A stretch of DNA of 64,000 bases from Mesorhizobium muleiense. GTDB lineage: Bacteria > Pseudomonadota > Alphaproteobacteria > Rhizobiales > Rhizobiaceae. Both the position numbers and the translations under genes were made by a program. The DNA lies in assembly GCF_900099905.1 (NCBI RefSeq), contig NZ_FNEE01000005.1:248001-312000 (forward strand), given 5' to 3'. Shown one piece after another: positions 45,814 to 54,515 of this stretch. The stretch's first letter is position 1. Each line of letters begins with the position of its first letter. The notes below the pieces were generated by a model that saw only the letters and a list, made by a program, of their open reading frames with translations, was not told the DNA's origin and did no database searches.

Positions 45814-46562
45814 CATGCAGCGCTGAGTTTCGCCATGGTCTCGTCGTCGACCTCGAAATTGGCATAAACGCTCTGCACGTCGTCATCGTCCTCGAGCGTC
45901 GCGACCAGCTTCATCAGCGACTGTGCCCGCTCCTCGTCGACCGCAATGTTGGTCTGCGGCTTCCAGATCGGCTTCACCGACTCTGCCTCGCCGAGCGCGC
46001 CTTCAAGCGCCTTCGACACTTCGCCGAGATTCTCGAAGGCGCAATAGATCGTGTGTCCTTCCTCGTCCGACTGGACGTCGTCGGCCCCGGCCTCGATCGC
46101 CGCGTCCATGACCTTCTCGGCGCTGCCAACCGATGCCGGATAGAAGATCTCGCCGACACGGTCCCACATGAACGACACCGAGCCGGTTTCGCCCATTGCC
46201 CCGCCGGCCTTGGTGAAGGCGGCGCGCACATTCGACGCCGAGCGGTTGCGGTTGTCGGTCAGCGCCTCGACGATCAGCGCAACACCACCCGGCCCGTAGC
46301 CTTCGTAACGCACAGCTTCGTAAGTCTCGGCGTCGCCCATCGACGCCTTGTTGATGGCGCGCTGGATGTTGTCTTTCGGCATCGACACCGCCTTGGCGTT
46401 CTGCACGGCAAGACGCAGGCGCGGGTTCATCGACGGGTCCGGCGTCCCGCTCTTGGCGGCGACGGTTATTTCGCGCGCCAGCTTGGAAAACATTTTCGAC
46501 CGCACCGCGTCCTGGCGGCCCTTGCGGTGCATGATGTTCTTGAACTGTGAATGGCCAGCCAT
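45813..46562 (-). CDS. yebC: YebC/PmpR family regulator
   Basis: The 249-residue product starts [19 protein letters not shown] and has [20 protein letters not shown] and the [12 protein letters not shown] end. YebC proteins bind DNA in some bacteria and in others help translation through proline-rich stalls. ATG at 46562 has CAGGGG upstream. Its relatives usually sit directly before ruvC; here they are 22 kb apart. A perfect 7-bp hairpin (GCGAGGT/ACCTCGC, 46599-46616) lies in its leader. Confidence 0.96.
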   Translation of the reverse strand: MAGHSQFKNIMHRKGRQDAVRSKMFSKLAREITVAAKSGTPDPSMNPRLRLAVQNAKAVSMPKDNIQRAINKASMGDAETYEAVRYEGYGPGGVALIVEALTDNRNRSASNVRAAFTKAGGAMGETGSVSFMWDRVGEIFYPASVGSAEKVMDAAIEAGADDVQSDEEGHTIYCAFENLGEVSKALEGALGEAESVKPIWKPQTNIAVDEERAQSLMKLVATLEDDDDVQSVYANFEVDDETMAKLSAA

Positions 46563-46787
46563 GGCACCCCTGTCGTCTTCTTGGCAGAGCATCCTGCAGC
46601 GAGGTAGTCACCTCGCCTTTGCCAAAATGCTCGAAGTCAAAATTTCAGAACGTCCCTGCTGCGTCCGGATGGACGTACGGCGCTCTATCTCGGAATGGCC
46701 GGCTTATAGATAAATCGGCTCAATTCGTCCAGCCGCGCCGTAAGGATGGTGCGGCAAGGTAACCGCCAGCTGCTTTCCTGCGAACGC

Positions 46788-47111
46788 TCACTCCTCCAGA
46801 TCGGATCTCAGCCGGTCGAGAATGCTGATCGCATGCGTGGCGTACTGGCTGATCCAGCGGTCGTGGATCTGCTTGATCGGCAGCGCATTGAGATGGTTCC
46901 AGCGTTCGCGCCCCTCGCGCCGCGCCACCACCAGGTCGGCTTCCTCCAGCACTTTCAGATGCAGCATGACGGTGCAGCGGTCCATGTCGGGAAAGGCATC
47001 GCACAGCATGCCCGTGGTCCGCGGCGCGTCCTTCAGCTCGTCGAGCAGCGCGCGCCGGCGCGGATGCGCCAGCGCCTTGAAAACATTGTCATCCTGCGCC
47101 TTGCTTGACAT
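46788..47111 (-). CDS. ArsR family transcriptional regulator
   Basis: The 107-residue product is a winged-helix ArsR-type repressor (NVFKALAHPRRRALLDELKD, CTVMLHLKVLEEADLVVARR, GRERWNHLNALPI) without the cysteine metal motif. Members of this subgroup are commonly paired with SRPBCC proteins. Its ATG overlaps a perfect palindrome and has no Shine-Dalgarno, so it may be translated leaderless. It is divergent from the SRPBCC-VOC-SRPBCC genes. Confidence 0.9.
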   Translation of the reverse strand: MSSKAQDDNVFKALAHPRRRALLDELKDAPRTTGMLCDAFPDMDRCTVMLHLKVLEEADLVVARREGRERWNHLNALPIKQIHDRWISQYATHAISILDRLRSDLEE

Positions 47112-47129
47112 GTTATATTTTTATAACAT
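47110..47129. promoter_or_regulatory. ArsR operator, perfect palindrome
   Basis: ATGTTATA-TTTT-TATAACAT is a perfect 20-base palindrome with eight-base arms. It lies between the divergent ArsR and SRPBCC genes and includes the ArsR start codon, so a bound repressor would block both promoters. Confidence 0.7.
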
Positions 47130-47162
47130 AATACCGATCCGATCAAGGAAGGAGCTGTGGAT

Positions 47163-47645
47163 ATGTCTCTTGGATTCAGAGTTTCGGGCCGCATCGGCAA
47201 ACCGGTTGCCGAAGTCTTCGATGCGGTCGTCAATCCGAACAAGCTCAGCGGCTATTTCACCACCATCGGCGGCGCCAGTGCCCCGCTGGTGGCCGGCGCC
47301 AGGGTCGTCTGGTGGGGCAAGGTCCCGGTCGAGGTCGACGAGGTGGAGAAAGACAACCGCATCGTGCTGCGCTGGGACGCCACCGACGCCGACGGCAAGC
47401 CGGCCTACAAGACGCGCATCGAGATGAATTTCGAGCCGCTGGACGATGGCGGCACCTTCGTCACCATCGCCGAGGCCGGCTGGCACGAGGACGCGGTCGG
47501 CCTGAAGAAGTCCTACCTCAATTGCGAGGGCTGGTCGCAGATGCTGGCCTGCATGAAGGCCTATGTCGAATACGGCATCAATTTGCGCGACGGCTACTAT
47601 CGCAGCGAGATGAAGGGCAAGCCCGCCAATGAAGACAATATCTGA
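47163..47645 (+). CDS. SRPBCC (AHSA1-like) domain protein
   Basis: The 160-residue product has the START/Bet v1 fold: FRVSGRIGKPVAEVFDAVVN, GARVVWWGKVPVEVDEVE, RIVLRWDATDADGKP, and a C-terminal long helix LNCEGWSQMLACMKAYVEYG. These proteins bind hydrophobic ligands or chaperone partners. AAGGAAGGAG precedes the ATG at 47163, preferred over a GTG six bases before. It heads a three-gene unit with a VOC protein and a second SRPBCC protein under ArsR control. Confidence 0.88.
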   Translation: MSLGFRVSGRIGKPVAEVFDAVVNPNKLSGYFTTIGGASAPLVAGARVVWWGKVPVEVDEVEKDNRIVLRWDATDADGKPAYKTRIEMNFEPLDDGGTFVTIAEAGWHEDAVGLKKSYLNCEGWSQMLACMKAYVEYGINLRDGYYRSEMKGKPANEDNI

Positions 47646-47661
47646 GAAGACGGAGGAAAGA

Positions 47662-48024
47662 ATGGCTGCGAAAATCACCGGCGGCATCAACATCGCCATG
47701 AAAGTGCCGCCCCACCAACACCAGGCGACGATCGCCTTCTACCGCGATGTCGTCGGCCTAAAACCGTTCACGGCCAAGGCGCCGGCCATCGGATTCGAGC
47801 TCGGCCCCAATCGCCTGTGGATCGACGAGGCGCCGATGCTGAGCCAGGCCGAGGTCTGGCTGGAACTGTTCACCGACGATTTTTCGGCCGCCGCCGATCA
47901 TCTCGCCAAGGCCGGTGTTGTGCGCTGCGACGCCATCGAGGCGCTCGGCGAAGGTTTTCGTGGCGGCTGGATCACCAATCCGGCCAACATCATTCACCTG
48001 GTGCGCGAACCCGACGCCTGGTGA
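47662..48024 (+). CDS. VOC superfamily (glyoxalase-like) protein
   Basis: The 120-residue product has a single VOC domain: GINIAMKVPPHQHQATIAFYRDVVG, FELGPNRLWIDEAP, EVWLELFTDD and RGGWITNPANIIHLVREP. Metal ligands are not obvious. GGAGGAAAG precedes the ATG. It lies 16 bases after the first SRPBCC gene and 27 before the second, in one operon. Confidence 0.88.
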   Translation: MAAKITGGINIAMKVPPHQHQATIAFYRDVVGLKPFTAKAPAIGFELGPNRLWIDEAPMLSQAEVWLELFTDDFSAAADHLAKAGVVRCDAIEALGEGFRGGWITNPANIIHLVREPDAW

Positions 48025-48051
48025 CGGAGACCGGTTCGGAAGGAGGACGAA

Positions 48052-48516
48052 ATGGACATCCGTGAGACACCGACCGCCGAAGCCGGCATGCTGATCCGGC
48101 GGCCGGTCGCAGAAGTGTTCGAAGCCATCGTCGATCCGGCGATCACGACGAAATTCTGGTTCACCCACGGCAGCGGCAGGTTGGACAGCGGCAAGGAAGT
48201 TCGCTGGGAGTGGCGGATGTATGGTGTTTCGACGCCGGTCACGGTCAGCGAGTTCGTCACGAACGAAAAGATCGTCATGCAATGGAGCGATCCGCCGACC
48301 ACGGTGGTCTGGACTTTTACCGAGATGCAGGGCGGCACCTTTGTCGAGGTTCGCAATTTCGGTTTTGCCGGCAGCACCGATGAACAGGTCAAGCAGGCGA
48401 TCGGCTCGACCGATGGCTTCGCGCTGGTACTCGCCGGCGCCAAGGCCTGGTTGGAGAAAGGCTTGACGCTTGGCTTGATCGGCGACCGTCATCCGAAGGG
48501 CACGCCGACCGCTTAA
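48052..48516 (+). CDS. SRPBCC (AHSA1-like) domain protein
   Basis: The 154-residue product has the SRPBCC pattern MLIRRPVAEVFEAIVDPAIT, KFWFTHGSGRLDSGKEVRWEW, VNEKIVMQW-like strands and TDGFALVLAGAKAWLEKGL. It is the third gene of the ArsR-controlled unit, preceded by AAGGAGGACGAA. Two SRPBCC proteins with a VOC protein suggest handling of a small organic compound, unproven. Confidence 0.88.
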   Translation: MDIRETPTAEAGMLIRRPVAEVFEAIVDPAITTKFWFTHGSGRLDSGKEVRWEWRMYGVSTPVTVSEFVTNEKIVMQWSDPPTTVVWTFTEMQGGTFVEVRNFGFAGSTDEQVKQAIGSTDGFALVLAGAKAWLEKGLTLGLIGDRHPKGTPTA

Positions 48517-48642
48517 GGCGCTGGGTGCAAAAAGCCGTTTTGCAGCGATCCTTCTGTCCCTCCGACGTGTCAAAGGTTCTGCATGGCCGCGACAATTGAG
48601 GCAGAGCTCAGGCCTTCGCGCCGTCGTTTCGCCCCGCCAACC

Positions 48643-49410
48643 TCAGTGCCCCGCGCCGGCCTTTGCCTTCCTCCGACGTCGCGCCAGCATGTTGAGGCCC
48701 TCGACAAGAGCGGAAAAGCCCATGGCGGCGTAGATGTAGCCCTTCGGCACATGGAAGCCCATGCCGTCGGCGATCAGCGTCATGCCGATCATCAGCAGGA
48801 AGCTCAGCGCCAGCATGACGATGCTGGGATTCTTGGCGATGAAGTTGGCGAGCGGCCCGGCCGCCAGCATCATCACGCTGACTGCCACGATCACGGCGAT
48901 ATACATGATGGCGATCTCGTCGGTCATGCCGACTGCGGTGATGATCGAATCGATCGAAAAGACGAGGTCGAGCAGCAGGATCTGGAAGACGGCGCCGCCC
49001 AGCGAAAGCTGCAGCGTCTCACCCATCATCGTGTCCTGATGGTCCTCGAGATCGACCGTGTGGTGGATTTCCTTGGTCGCTTTCCAGACGAGGAACAGGC
49101 CGCCGGCGATCAGGATCAGATCGCGCCAGGAAAACCCGTGGCCGAACGCGGTGAATACCGGCGCCGTCAACTGGACGATGATCGAGATGGTGGCAAGCAG
49201 CACCAGCCGCATGATCAGCGCCGCCGAAATACCGATTCGCCGGGCGCGGGCCCTCTGCGCCTCCGGCAATTTGTTGGTCAGGATCGAGATGAAGATCAGA
49301 TTGTCGATGCCGAGCACCACCTCCAGCACGATCAGCGTCAGCAACGCGACCCATGCAGTCGGATCGGAGACAAAGGCGAAATGTGGCGCCAGGAATTCGA
49401 TGAGCTGCAT
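48643..49410 (-). CDS. TerC family integral membrane protein
   Basis: The 255-residue product has seven to eight helices with the family's acidic marks: [21 protein letters not shown] near residue 25 and [20 protein letters not shown] near 145. Members (Alx, YgdQ, TerC) are linked to manganese export or tellurite resistance. It lies next to the YmdB-like gene. No clear yybP-ykoY riboswitch is visible in its 70-base leader. Confidence 0.92.
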   Translation of the reverse strand: MQLIEFLAPHFAFVSDPTAWVALLTLIVLEVVLGIDNLIFISILTNKLPEAQRARARRIGISAALIMRLVLLATISIIVQLTAPVFTAFGHGFSWRDLILIAGGLFLVWKATKEIHHTVDLEDHQDTMMGETLQLSLGGAVFQILLLDLVFSIDSIITAVGMTDEIAIMYIAVIVAVSVMMLAAGPLANFIAKNPSIVMLALSFLLMIGMTLIADGMGFHVPKGYIYAAMGFSALVEGLNMLARRRRKAKAGAGH

Positions 49411-49482
49411 GGAGGTCGTCCCCTCTTACGATCTGAAGCAGGCGTGGCCGGCAATTAGGTACTGCAATCGCTTACATCAATG

Positions 49483-50307
49483 TCATGACCAGAACGAGGG
49501 CGCGGTTTCTTCGAGCCGCGGCCCGCGGCGAAACGGCGCAATCCGCTCGGTCAGGCCGCTGCGATCCGAAATGTCGACGCCGACGCCGCACAATGTCGCC
49601 GGGCCGCTCGCCGCCTCGAAGCGCCCTTTCGGCACCTTCGACAGAAACCGGTTGAGCGGCTCCTCCTTGTCCATGCCGAGCGAAGAATCATAGTCGCCGC
49701 ACATGCCGGCGTCTGAGATATAGCCGGTGCCGCCGTTGAGGATATGGTGGTCGCCGGTCGGCTGATGCGTGTGGGTGCCGACAACCAGGCTGGCGCGGCC
49801 GTCGACGAAGTGCGCAAAGCACATTTTTTCAGAGGTCGCCTCGGCATGGAAATCGATGACCACCGCATCGGCCTGCTCGCCGAGCGGGCAGGCGGCAAGC
49901 TCGCGCTCGCCGGCTTGAAATGGATCGTCGAGTTCGGGATGCATGAACACCCGGCCCATGATGTTGGCGACCAGAACGCGCGCGCCGTTCCTGGCGATGT
50001 AGACGCCCGAGCCCCGCCCTGGCGTGCCCTTGGGGAAATTGGACGGACGCAGGAACCGTTCCTCGCGCGGGGCAAAAGCCAGCGCATCGCGCTGGTCCCA
50101 GACATGGTTTCCGGTGGTGACGACATCGGCGCCCGCCGAGATCGTCTCGCGAAAGATCTCTTCGGTGATGCCGAAGCCGCCGGCGGCGTTCTCGCCATTG
50201 ACGATGACGAAGTCGAGTTTGAAATCCGAGATCAGGCCGGGCAGTTGTTCCCACACCGCCGTGCGTCCCGTCTTGCCGACCATATCGCCGAGGAAGAGAA
50301 GTCTCAT
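49483..50307 (-). CDS. TIGR00282 (YmdB-like) metallophosphoesterase
   Basis: The 274-residue product has all the marks of this cyclic-nucleotide phosphodiesterase family: RLLFLGDMVGKTGR, VNGENAAGGFGI, VVTTGNHVWDQRDAL, AVVIDFHAEATSEK and VVGTHTHQPTGDHHIL. Deinococcus and Bacillus members hydrolyse 2',3'-cyclic nucleotides or cAMP; YmdB affects biofilm choices in Bacillus. In relatives it sits beside yebC and the 5-FTHF ligase gene. Confidence 0.95.
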   Translation of the reverse strand: MRLLFLGDMVGKTGRTAVWEQLPGLISDFKLDFVIVNGENAAGGFGITEEIFRETISAGADVVTTGNHVWDQRDALAFAPREERFLRPSNFPKGTPGRGSGVYIARNGARVLVANIMGRVFMHPELDDPFQAGERELAACPLGEQADAVVIDFHAEATSEKMCFAHFVDGRASLVVGTHTHQPTGDHHILNGGTGYISDAGMCGDYDSSLGMDKEEPLNRFLSKVPKGRFEAASGPATLCGVGVDISDRSGLTERIAPFRRGPRLEETAPSFWS

Positions 50308-50310
50308 CTA

Positions 50311-50372
50311 AACATGATCCCGAACCGAAGGTCAGCGAAGCAAAAAGCTGCATGACTTCCGGAAAAGACCAT
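50311..50372. repeat. dispersed ATGATCCC-type hairpin element
   Basis: The stretch begins CATGATCCCGAA, ends GGAAAAGACCATGCG, and has an inner AAGCTGCATGAC segment. It follows the plan of the duplicated element after efp (32093-32206) and fills most of the gap between the cyclo-ligase and YmdB-like genes. Confidence 0.5.
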
Positions 50373-50388
50373 GCGTCCAGGAACTTAT

Positions 50389-50976
50389 CTACAATTTCGG
50401 CGCGAACCGGCGCAACCCGCTCTCGGTGAGTATTTCCGGAATGGTCACGTCATGCGGCTCGTCCGGCACCAGCGCCACCTGCTGGCAGTCGAAAGCAATG
50501 CCGATCAGCCGCGGCGGCTGCCCCTTGTCGACCAGCCGCGCGATGGCACGGTCGTAATAGCCGGCGCCATAGCCAATGCGGTGGCCGCGCGCGTCGAAAG
50601 CCGCGAGCGGCACCAGCATCACCTGGGGATCGAGCACCTCGGCCTCCTCATGCGGCCCGACGGTGCCGAACCCCATGTCGATCATCGGCGCGCCGCGCAC
50701 CAGTTCGCGAAAGACGATGGTGGTCTTGTCGAGAATCGCCGGCAGGCAAAGCCGTGCACCTTTTTCGCGCAAGGCGAACATCAACGGCCGGACGTCGACT
50801 TCCGAGCGCATCGGCCAGAAGCCGGAGACGATCTGGCCCGGCTCCATCGCAATGCTGTCCCGCGCCGTCTCGGCCATTTCGAGCGCTGCCTCCACCCGCC
50901 AGAACGGATCGAGCGCGTCGCGGCGCCCGAGTGCTTCGCGTCGCAACTGTCTTTTCAGGTCTTTCGAGGATGTCAT
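50389..50976 (-). CDS. 5-formyltetrahydrofolate cyclo-ligase
   Basis: Converts 5-formyl-THF to 5,10-methenyl-THF with ATP. The 195-residue product starts MTSSKDLKRQLRREALGRRD and has GFWPMRSEVDVRPL, LVPLAAFDARGHRIGYGAGYYDRAI and IGIAFDCQQ. ATG at 50976 gives the usual length. 6S RNA lies directly upstream on the same strand, a conserved link in proteobacteria. Confidence 0.94.
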   Translation of the reverse strand: MTSSKDLKRQLRREALGRRDALDPFWRVEAALEMAETARDSIAMEPGQIVSGFWPMRSEVDVRPLMFALREKGARLCLPAILDKTTIVFRELVRGAPMIDMGFGTVGPHEEAEVLDPQVMLVPLAAFDARGHRIGYGAGYYDRAIARLVDKGQPPRLIGIAFDCQQVALVPDEPHDVTIPEILTESGLRRFAPKL

Positions 50977-51079
50977 GCGCCGACGATAGAAAAGGTCAGG
51001 TTTGGATGGAGTTTTAGGAGCGACGTTTTCCACCGCATGATCCACCGAAGCGTGGATCCTTTGCGTCAAGTGACGATCC

Positions 51080-51226
51080 ACACAACCGGTGGAGAGAGCG
51101 ATCCCGGGAACCTACAAAGTAGGTGGGCGCCGTATGAGAAAACCCACGGGTCTTCCCAGGGACAGCTCCCTAGGGATCATTAAGGCCCCGGGGAAAATGT
51201 TCTCCTGCCGGGAAGCGCAGACCGTC
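51080..51226 (-). ncRNA. ssrS: 6S RNA
   Basis: Binds RNA polymerase holoenzyme by mimicking an open promoter. On the minus strand the ends pair (CCGG-CA-GGAGA with TCTCC-A-CCGG), GATCCC pairs with GGGATC, and the alphaproteobacterial 6S core GATCCCTAGGGAGCTGTCCC and CCACCTACTTTGTAGGTTCC is present. The site upstream of 5-FTHF cyclo-ligase is conserved. TATATT at 51233-51238 fits a -10 element. Exact ends are estimated. The gap 51227-51407 holds nothing else that I recognise. Confidence 0.85.
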
Positions 51227-51407
51227 ACGCCCAATATAGGCCGATGGCAGGCCAAGCGCCAGAGAGACGGCCATGTTCGGCGGCTTTATTCGTCGCAAGG
51301 TCCTGCCTGGGAGCTGCGCGGCACATGGGTTCACCGCACCCTCGCCGCTGCGCCTTGCATGGGCTGGGCTGTCTCCTTACGGTTGCCATGAAAACCGAGG
51401 AGCAAAA

Positions 51408-52248
51408 ATGCGTTTCGAAGGCACGGCGGCCTATGTCGCCGACAAGGATCTGATGGTGGCGGTCAATGCGGCGATCGCGCTGGAGCGGCCATTGCTGGTC
51501 AAAGGGCGAGCCCGGCACCGGCAAGACCGAACTGGCCAGGCAAGTGGCGGCCGCGCTCGGCGTCGAGCTGATCGAATGGCATGTCAAGTCGACGACAAGG
51601 GCGCAGCAGGGCCTCTACGAGTATGACGCCGTGTCGCGGCTGCGCGACAGCCAACTCGGCGACGAGCGCTTCAACGACATCAGCAATTATATCAAGCGTG
51701 GCAAGCTGTGGGATGCCTTCGCGACGGCCAAGAAGGTCGTGCTTCTGATCGATGAGATCGACAAGGCTGACATCGAGTTCCCCAACGATTTGCTGCAGGA
51801 ACTCGATCGAATGGAGTTCTTCGTCTACGAGACCGGCGAGACGATCCGCGCCGCTGTGCGCCCGATCGTCATCATCACCTCCAACAACGAGAAGGAACTG
51901 CCGGACGCCTTCCTGCGCCGCTGCTTCTTCCACTATATCCGCTTTCCCGACTTCGAGACGCTGCATCGGATCGTCGACGTGCACTATCCCGGCATCAAGC
52001 AGAACCTGGTGCGCGCCGCACTCACCCAATTCTACGAGATCCGCGACGTGCCGGGCCTGAAGAAGAAGCCGTCGACCTCCGAGGCACTGGACTGGATCCG
52101 CCTGCTCGTGACCGACGATATCGCGCCCGAGAATTTGCGCGCCGACCCGAAAAACGCACTGCCCAAGCTGCACGGCGCGCTGTTGAAGAACGAACAGGAC
52201 GTGCATCTGTTTGAGCGGCTGGCCTTCATGGCGAGAAGGCAGGGGTGA
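51408..52248 (+). pseudogene. MoxR family AAA ATPase, apparent one-base frameshift
   Basis: MoxR ATPases act with VWA-domain partners as chaperones for metal-enzyme or complex assembly. Frame one runs MRFEGTAAYVADKDLMVAVN to ALERPLLVKG, then breaks; frame two carries on with EPGTGKTELARQVAAALGVE, Walker B VVLLIDEIDK, TSNNEKELPDAFLRRC to the stop. One extra G in the GGG at 51504-51506 explains it; removing it gives the intact P-loop GEPGTGKT and about 279 residues. It may be a true mutation or a sequence error. The VWA partner is at 53325. Confidence 0.85.
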
Positions 52249-52416
52249 GGAGCGGTCGGCCGACGAAAAGCCGACGATTTGGCTTTTCGAGCGACGAACG
52301 CCCGAAGCCATAGCGGAGGGCCGGGCATGCGGCGGACAGCGCTTTCCCGTTGCTGGACCGTTGCCGCCGTCCGGGCACCGGGGCAGCCTGGGCCCGAAGC
52401 TTCAGAAGGAAATGAA

Positions 52417-52863
52417 ATGACCGAGATCACCGTCCGCCCACTGGCACAATCCGACCACGCCGACTGGCAGCGTCTGTGGACTGCCTACCTCACCTTCTAC
52501 AAAACCGAGCTGCCGGAAGACGTCTGCGCCGTCACCTGGAAGCGGCTGTTCACGGCGGGTGAGTTTGAACCAAAAGGGTTCATCGCCACGCTCGGCGGTA
52601 AGGCGGTCGGCCTGACGCACTATCTCTACCATCGCTCCTGCTGGTCCGAAAAAAACAACTGCTATCTGCAGGACCTGTTCGCCGACCCGGACGTGCGCGG
52701 CAAAGGCGTCGGCGCCGCCCTGATCGAAGCAGTCAAGCAGGAAGCCGGCAAGATCGGCGTCAAGAACGTCTACTGGATGACGCACGAGACCAACACCACC
52801 GCGCGCAAGCTCTACGACCACGTGGCGCGCAGGACCGGCTTCATCGAATATGATCTGATGTGA
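52417..52863 (+). CDS. GNAT family N-acetyltransferase
   Basis: The 148-residue product has the GNAT fold: ITVRPLAQSDHADWQRLWTA, a strand YLQDLFADPDVRGKGVGAALI with the acetyl-CoA loop RGKGVG near residue 97, and YWMTHETNTTARKLYDHVA. The substrate is unknown. AAGGA precedes the ATG at 52417. It lies between the MoxR and VWA genes, with HicB next. Confidence 0.92.
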   Translation: MTEITVRPLAQSDHADWQRLWTAYLTFYKTELPEDVCAVTWKRLFTAGEFEPKGFIATLGGKAVGLTHYLYHRSCWSEKNNCYLQDLFADPDVRGKGVGAALIEAVKQEAGKIGVKNVYWMTHETNTTARKLYDHVARRTGFIEYDLM

Positions 52864-52906
52864 TGAACGGTCGATCGCCCGGCTTGCCGGATGGATTTAA
52901 GGAGGA

Positions 52907-53314
52907 ATGATGACGCGCTATGTCGGAATTCTTGACGGCGCAGATGATGTCTGGGGAGTGCGGGTCCCCGATCTTCCCGGATGTCACGGCGGTGGCGCAA
53001 GTCCCGAGGAGGCGATAGCCGACGCGACCTCCGCCGTTCGCGAATGGGCTGAGGCACGAAGGGCGAAGCACTTGCCCTTGCCCGACGCGCGCACGGTGGC
53101 AGATCTGCTCCGACTGGGCGAAATCGATAGCGCCGCCGGAGAATCTGCCGTGATGATCCCCGTGCTGATCGATTCCGGACGGCCTGTCCGAGCCAATCTG
53201 TCGCTCGACGCAGGTCTCTTGGCGGCAATCGATGCCGAAGCGAGCCGACCCGGCCTCACGCGTTCCGCCTTCATCGCCAGCGCCGCTCGCGAGAAGATCG
53301 AAGGGCACAGATAG
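52907..53314 (+). CDS. HicB family antitoxin-like protein
   Basis: The 135-residue product has the partial RNase H-like HicB domain (RYVGILDGADDVWGVRVPDL, PGCHGGGASPEEAIADATSA) and a C-terminal ribbon-helix-helix (ANLSLDAGLLAAIDAEASRP, TRSAFIASAARE). No HicA toxin gene is seen on either side, so it is an orphan or a regulator of its own. AAGGAGG precedes the ATG. It ends ten bases before the VWA gene. Confidence 0.9.
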   Translation: MMTRYVGILDGADDVWGVRVPDLPGCHGGGASPEEAIADATSAVREWAEARRAKHLPLPDARTVADLLRLGEIDSAAGESAVMIPVLIDSGRPVRANLSLDAGLLAAIDAEASRPGLTRSAFIASAAREKIEGHR

Positions 53315-53324
53315 AAGTCGGACG

Positions 53325-54515
53325 ATGTTCATCCCCTTCTTCCTCGAACTGAAGGCTGCGCGGGTTCCCGTCTCGCTCCGGGAATATCTGTCGCTGCTGG
53401 AAGGGCTGGAGGCGGGGCTGGTCGACTATGACGTCGAGGGTTTTTACTATCTCGCCCGCTCGGCACTGGTGAAGGACGAGCGCCACATCGACCGTTTTGA
53501 CCAGGTCTTTTCGCACATCTTCAGGGGTGTCGAAGCGCTGGCTGGCGAAAACCCGGTCGACGTCGAGAACATTCCGGAGGAATGGCTGCGGCGGCTTGCC
53601 GAAAAGCACCTGACCGATGCGGAGAAAAAGCTGGTCGAGGCGCTGGGCGGTTTCGAAAAGCTGATGGAAACGCTCAAAAAGCGGCTGGAGGAACAGAAGG
53701 GCCGCCACCAGGGCGGGTCGAAATGGATCGGCACCGGCGGCACCTCACCCTTCGGCGCCTATGGCTACAATCCCGAAGGCGTTCGCATCGGCCAGCATGA
53801 GAGCCGCAACCGCCGTGCGGTGAAAGTCTGGGACAGGCGTGAGTTCAGGAATTTCGACGATGCCGTCGAGCTCGGCACCCGCAACATCAAGATCGCGCTG
53901 AAGCGCTTGCGTCGCTGGGTGCGCGAAGGCGCCGAGGAAGAGTTCGACCTGCCCGGCACCATCCACGCCACGGCCGAGCACGGCTATCTCGACGTGCAGA
54001 CACGGCCCGAGCGGCGCAACGCCGTGAAGCTGCTGATGTTCTTCGATGTCGGCGGCTCGATGGACGATCACATCAGAAGCGTCGAGGAGCTGTTTTCGGC
54101 CGCCCGCGCCGAATTCCGCCAGCTCGAATATTTTTACTTCCACAACTGCCTCTACGAAGGTGTGTGGAAGAACAATCGCCGCCGCCATGCGGAGGTGATT
54201 CCGACCTTCGATCTCCTCCACAAATACGGTCCGGCCTACAAGGTGATCGTCGTCGGCGATGCCTCGATGAGCCCCTATGAGATTGCGCATCCCGGCGGCT
54301 CGGTCGAGCACTGGAATCCGGAGGCCGGCGTCGTCTGGCTCGGCCGTCTGCTGCAGCAATGGCCGAACGCGGTATGGCTCAACCCCGAAAGCGAAAAGCA
54401 CTGGGGTTTTACCCATTCGATCGCCATGATCCGCGACATCTTCGGCGGCCGCATGTTTCCGCTGACGCTCGCCGGACTCGAGGCCGCGACGAAGCAACTT
54501 TCAAGGAAGCACTGA
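53325..54515 (+). CDS. VWA domain protein, CoxE/YeaD-like MoxR partner
   Basis: The 396-residue product has an N-terminal helical region (MFIPFFLELKAARVPVSLRE) and a VWA domain with a MIDAS motif FFDVGGSMDD near residue 245, then VIVVGDASMSPYEIAHPGG. Such proteins recognise targets for MoxR ATPases, as CoxE/CoxD do for CO dehydrogenase. The MoxR gene is 1.1 kb upstream on the same strand, split from it by GNAT and HicB genes. Confidence 0.9.
   Translation: MFIPFFLELKAARVPVSLREYLSLLEGLEAGLVDYDVEGFYYLARSALVKDERHIDRFDQVFSHIFRGVEALAGENPVDVENIPEEWLRRLAEKHLTDAEKKLVEALGGFEKLMETLKKRLEEQKGRHQGGSKWIGTGGTSPFGAYGYNPEGVRIGQHESRNRRAVKVWDRREFRNFDDAVELGTRNIKIALKRLRRWVREGAEEEFDLPGTIHATAEHGYLDVQTRPERRNAVKLLMFFDVGGSMDDHIRSVEELFSAARAEFRQLEYFYFHNCLYEGVWKNNRRRHAEVIPTFDLLHKYGPAYKVIVVGDASMSPYEIAHPGGSVEHWNPEAGVVWLGRLLQQWPNAVWLNPESEKHWGFTHSIAMIRDIFGGRMFPLTLAGLEAATKQLSRKH

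Noticed and set aside
47662..48024. Metal-dependent glyoxalase I
   Set aside because: It has the VOC fold but not the expected set of metal ligands, so only the superfamily is claimed.
49411..49482. Manganese riboswitch (yybP-ykoY) before terC
   Set aside because: The leader is only about 70 bases and no double-hairpin core could be recognised.
51408..52248. Programmed ribosomal frameshift in moxR
   Set aside because: The site AAAGGGC lacks a clear slippery heptamer with a downstream structure, and the family is normally encoded in one frame; mutation or sequence error is simpler.
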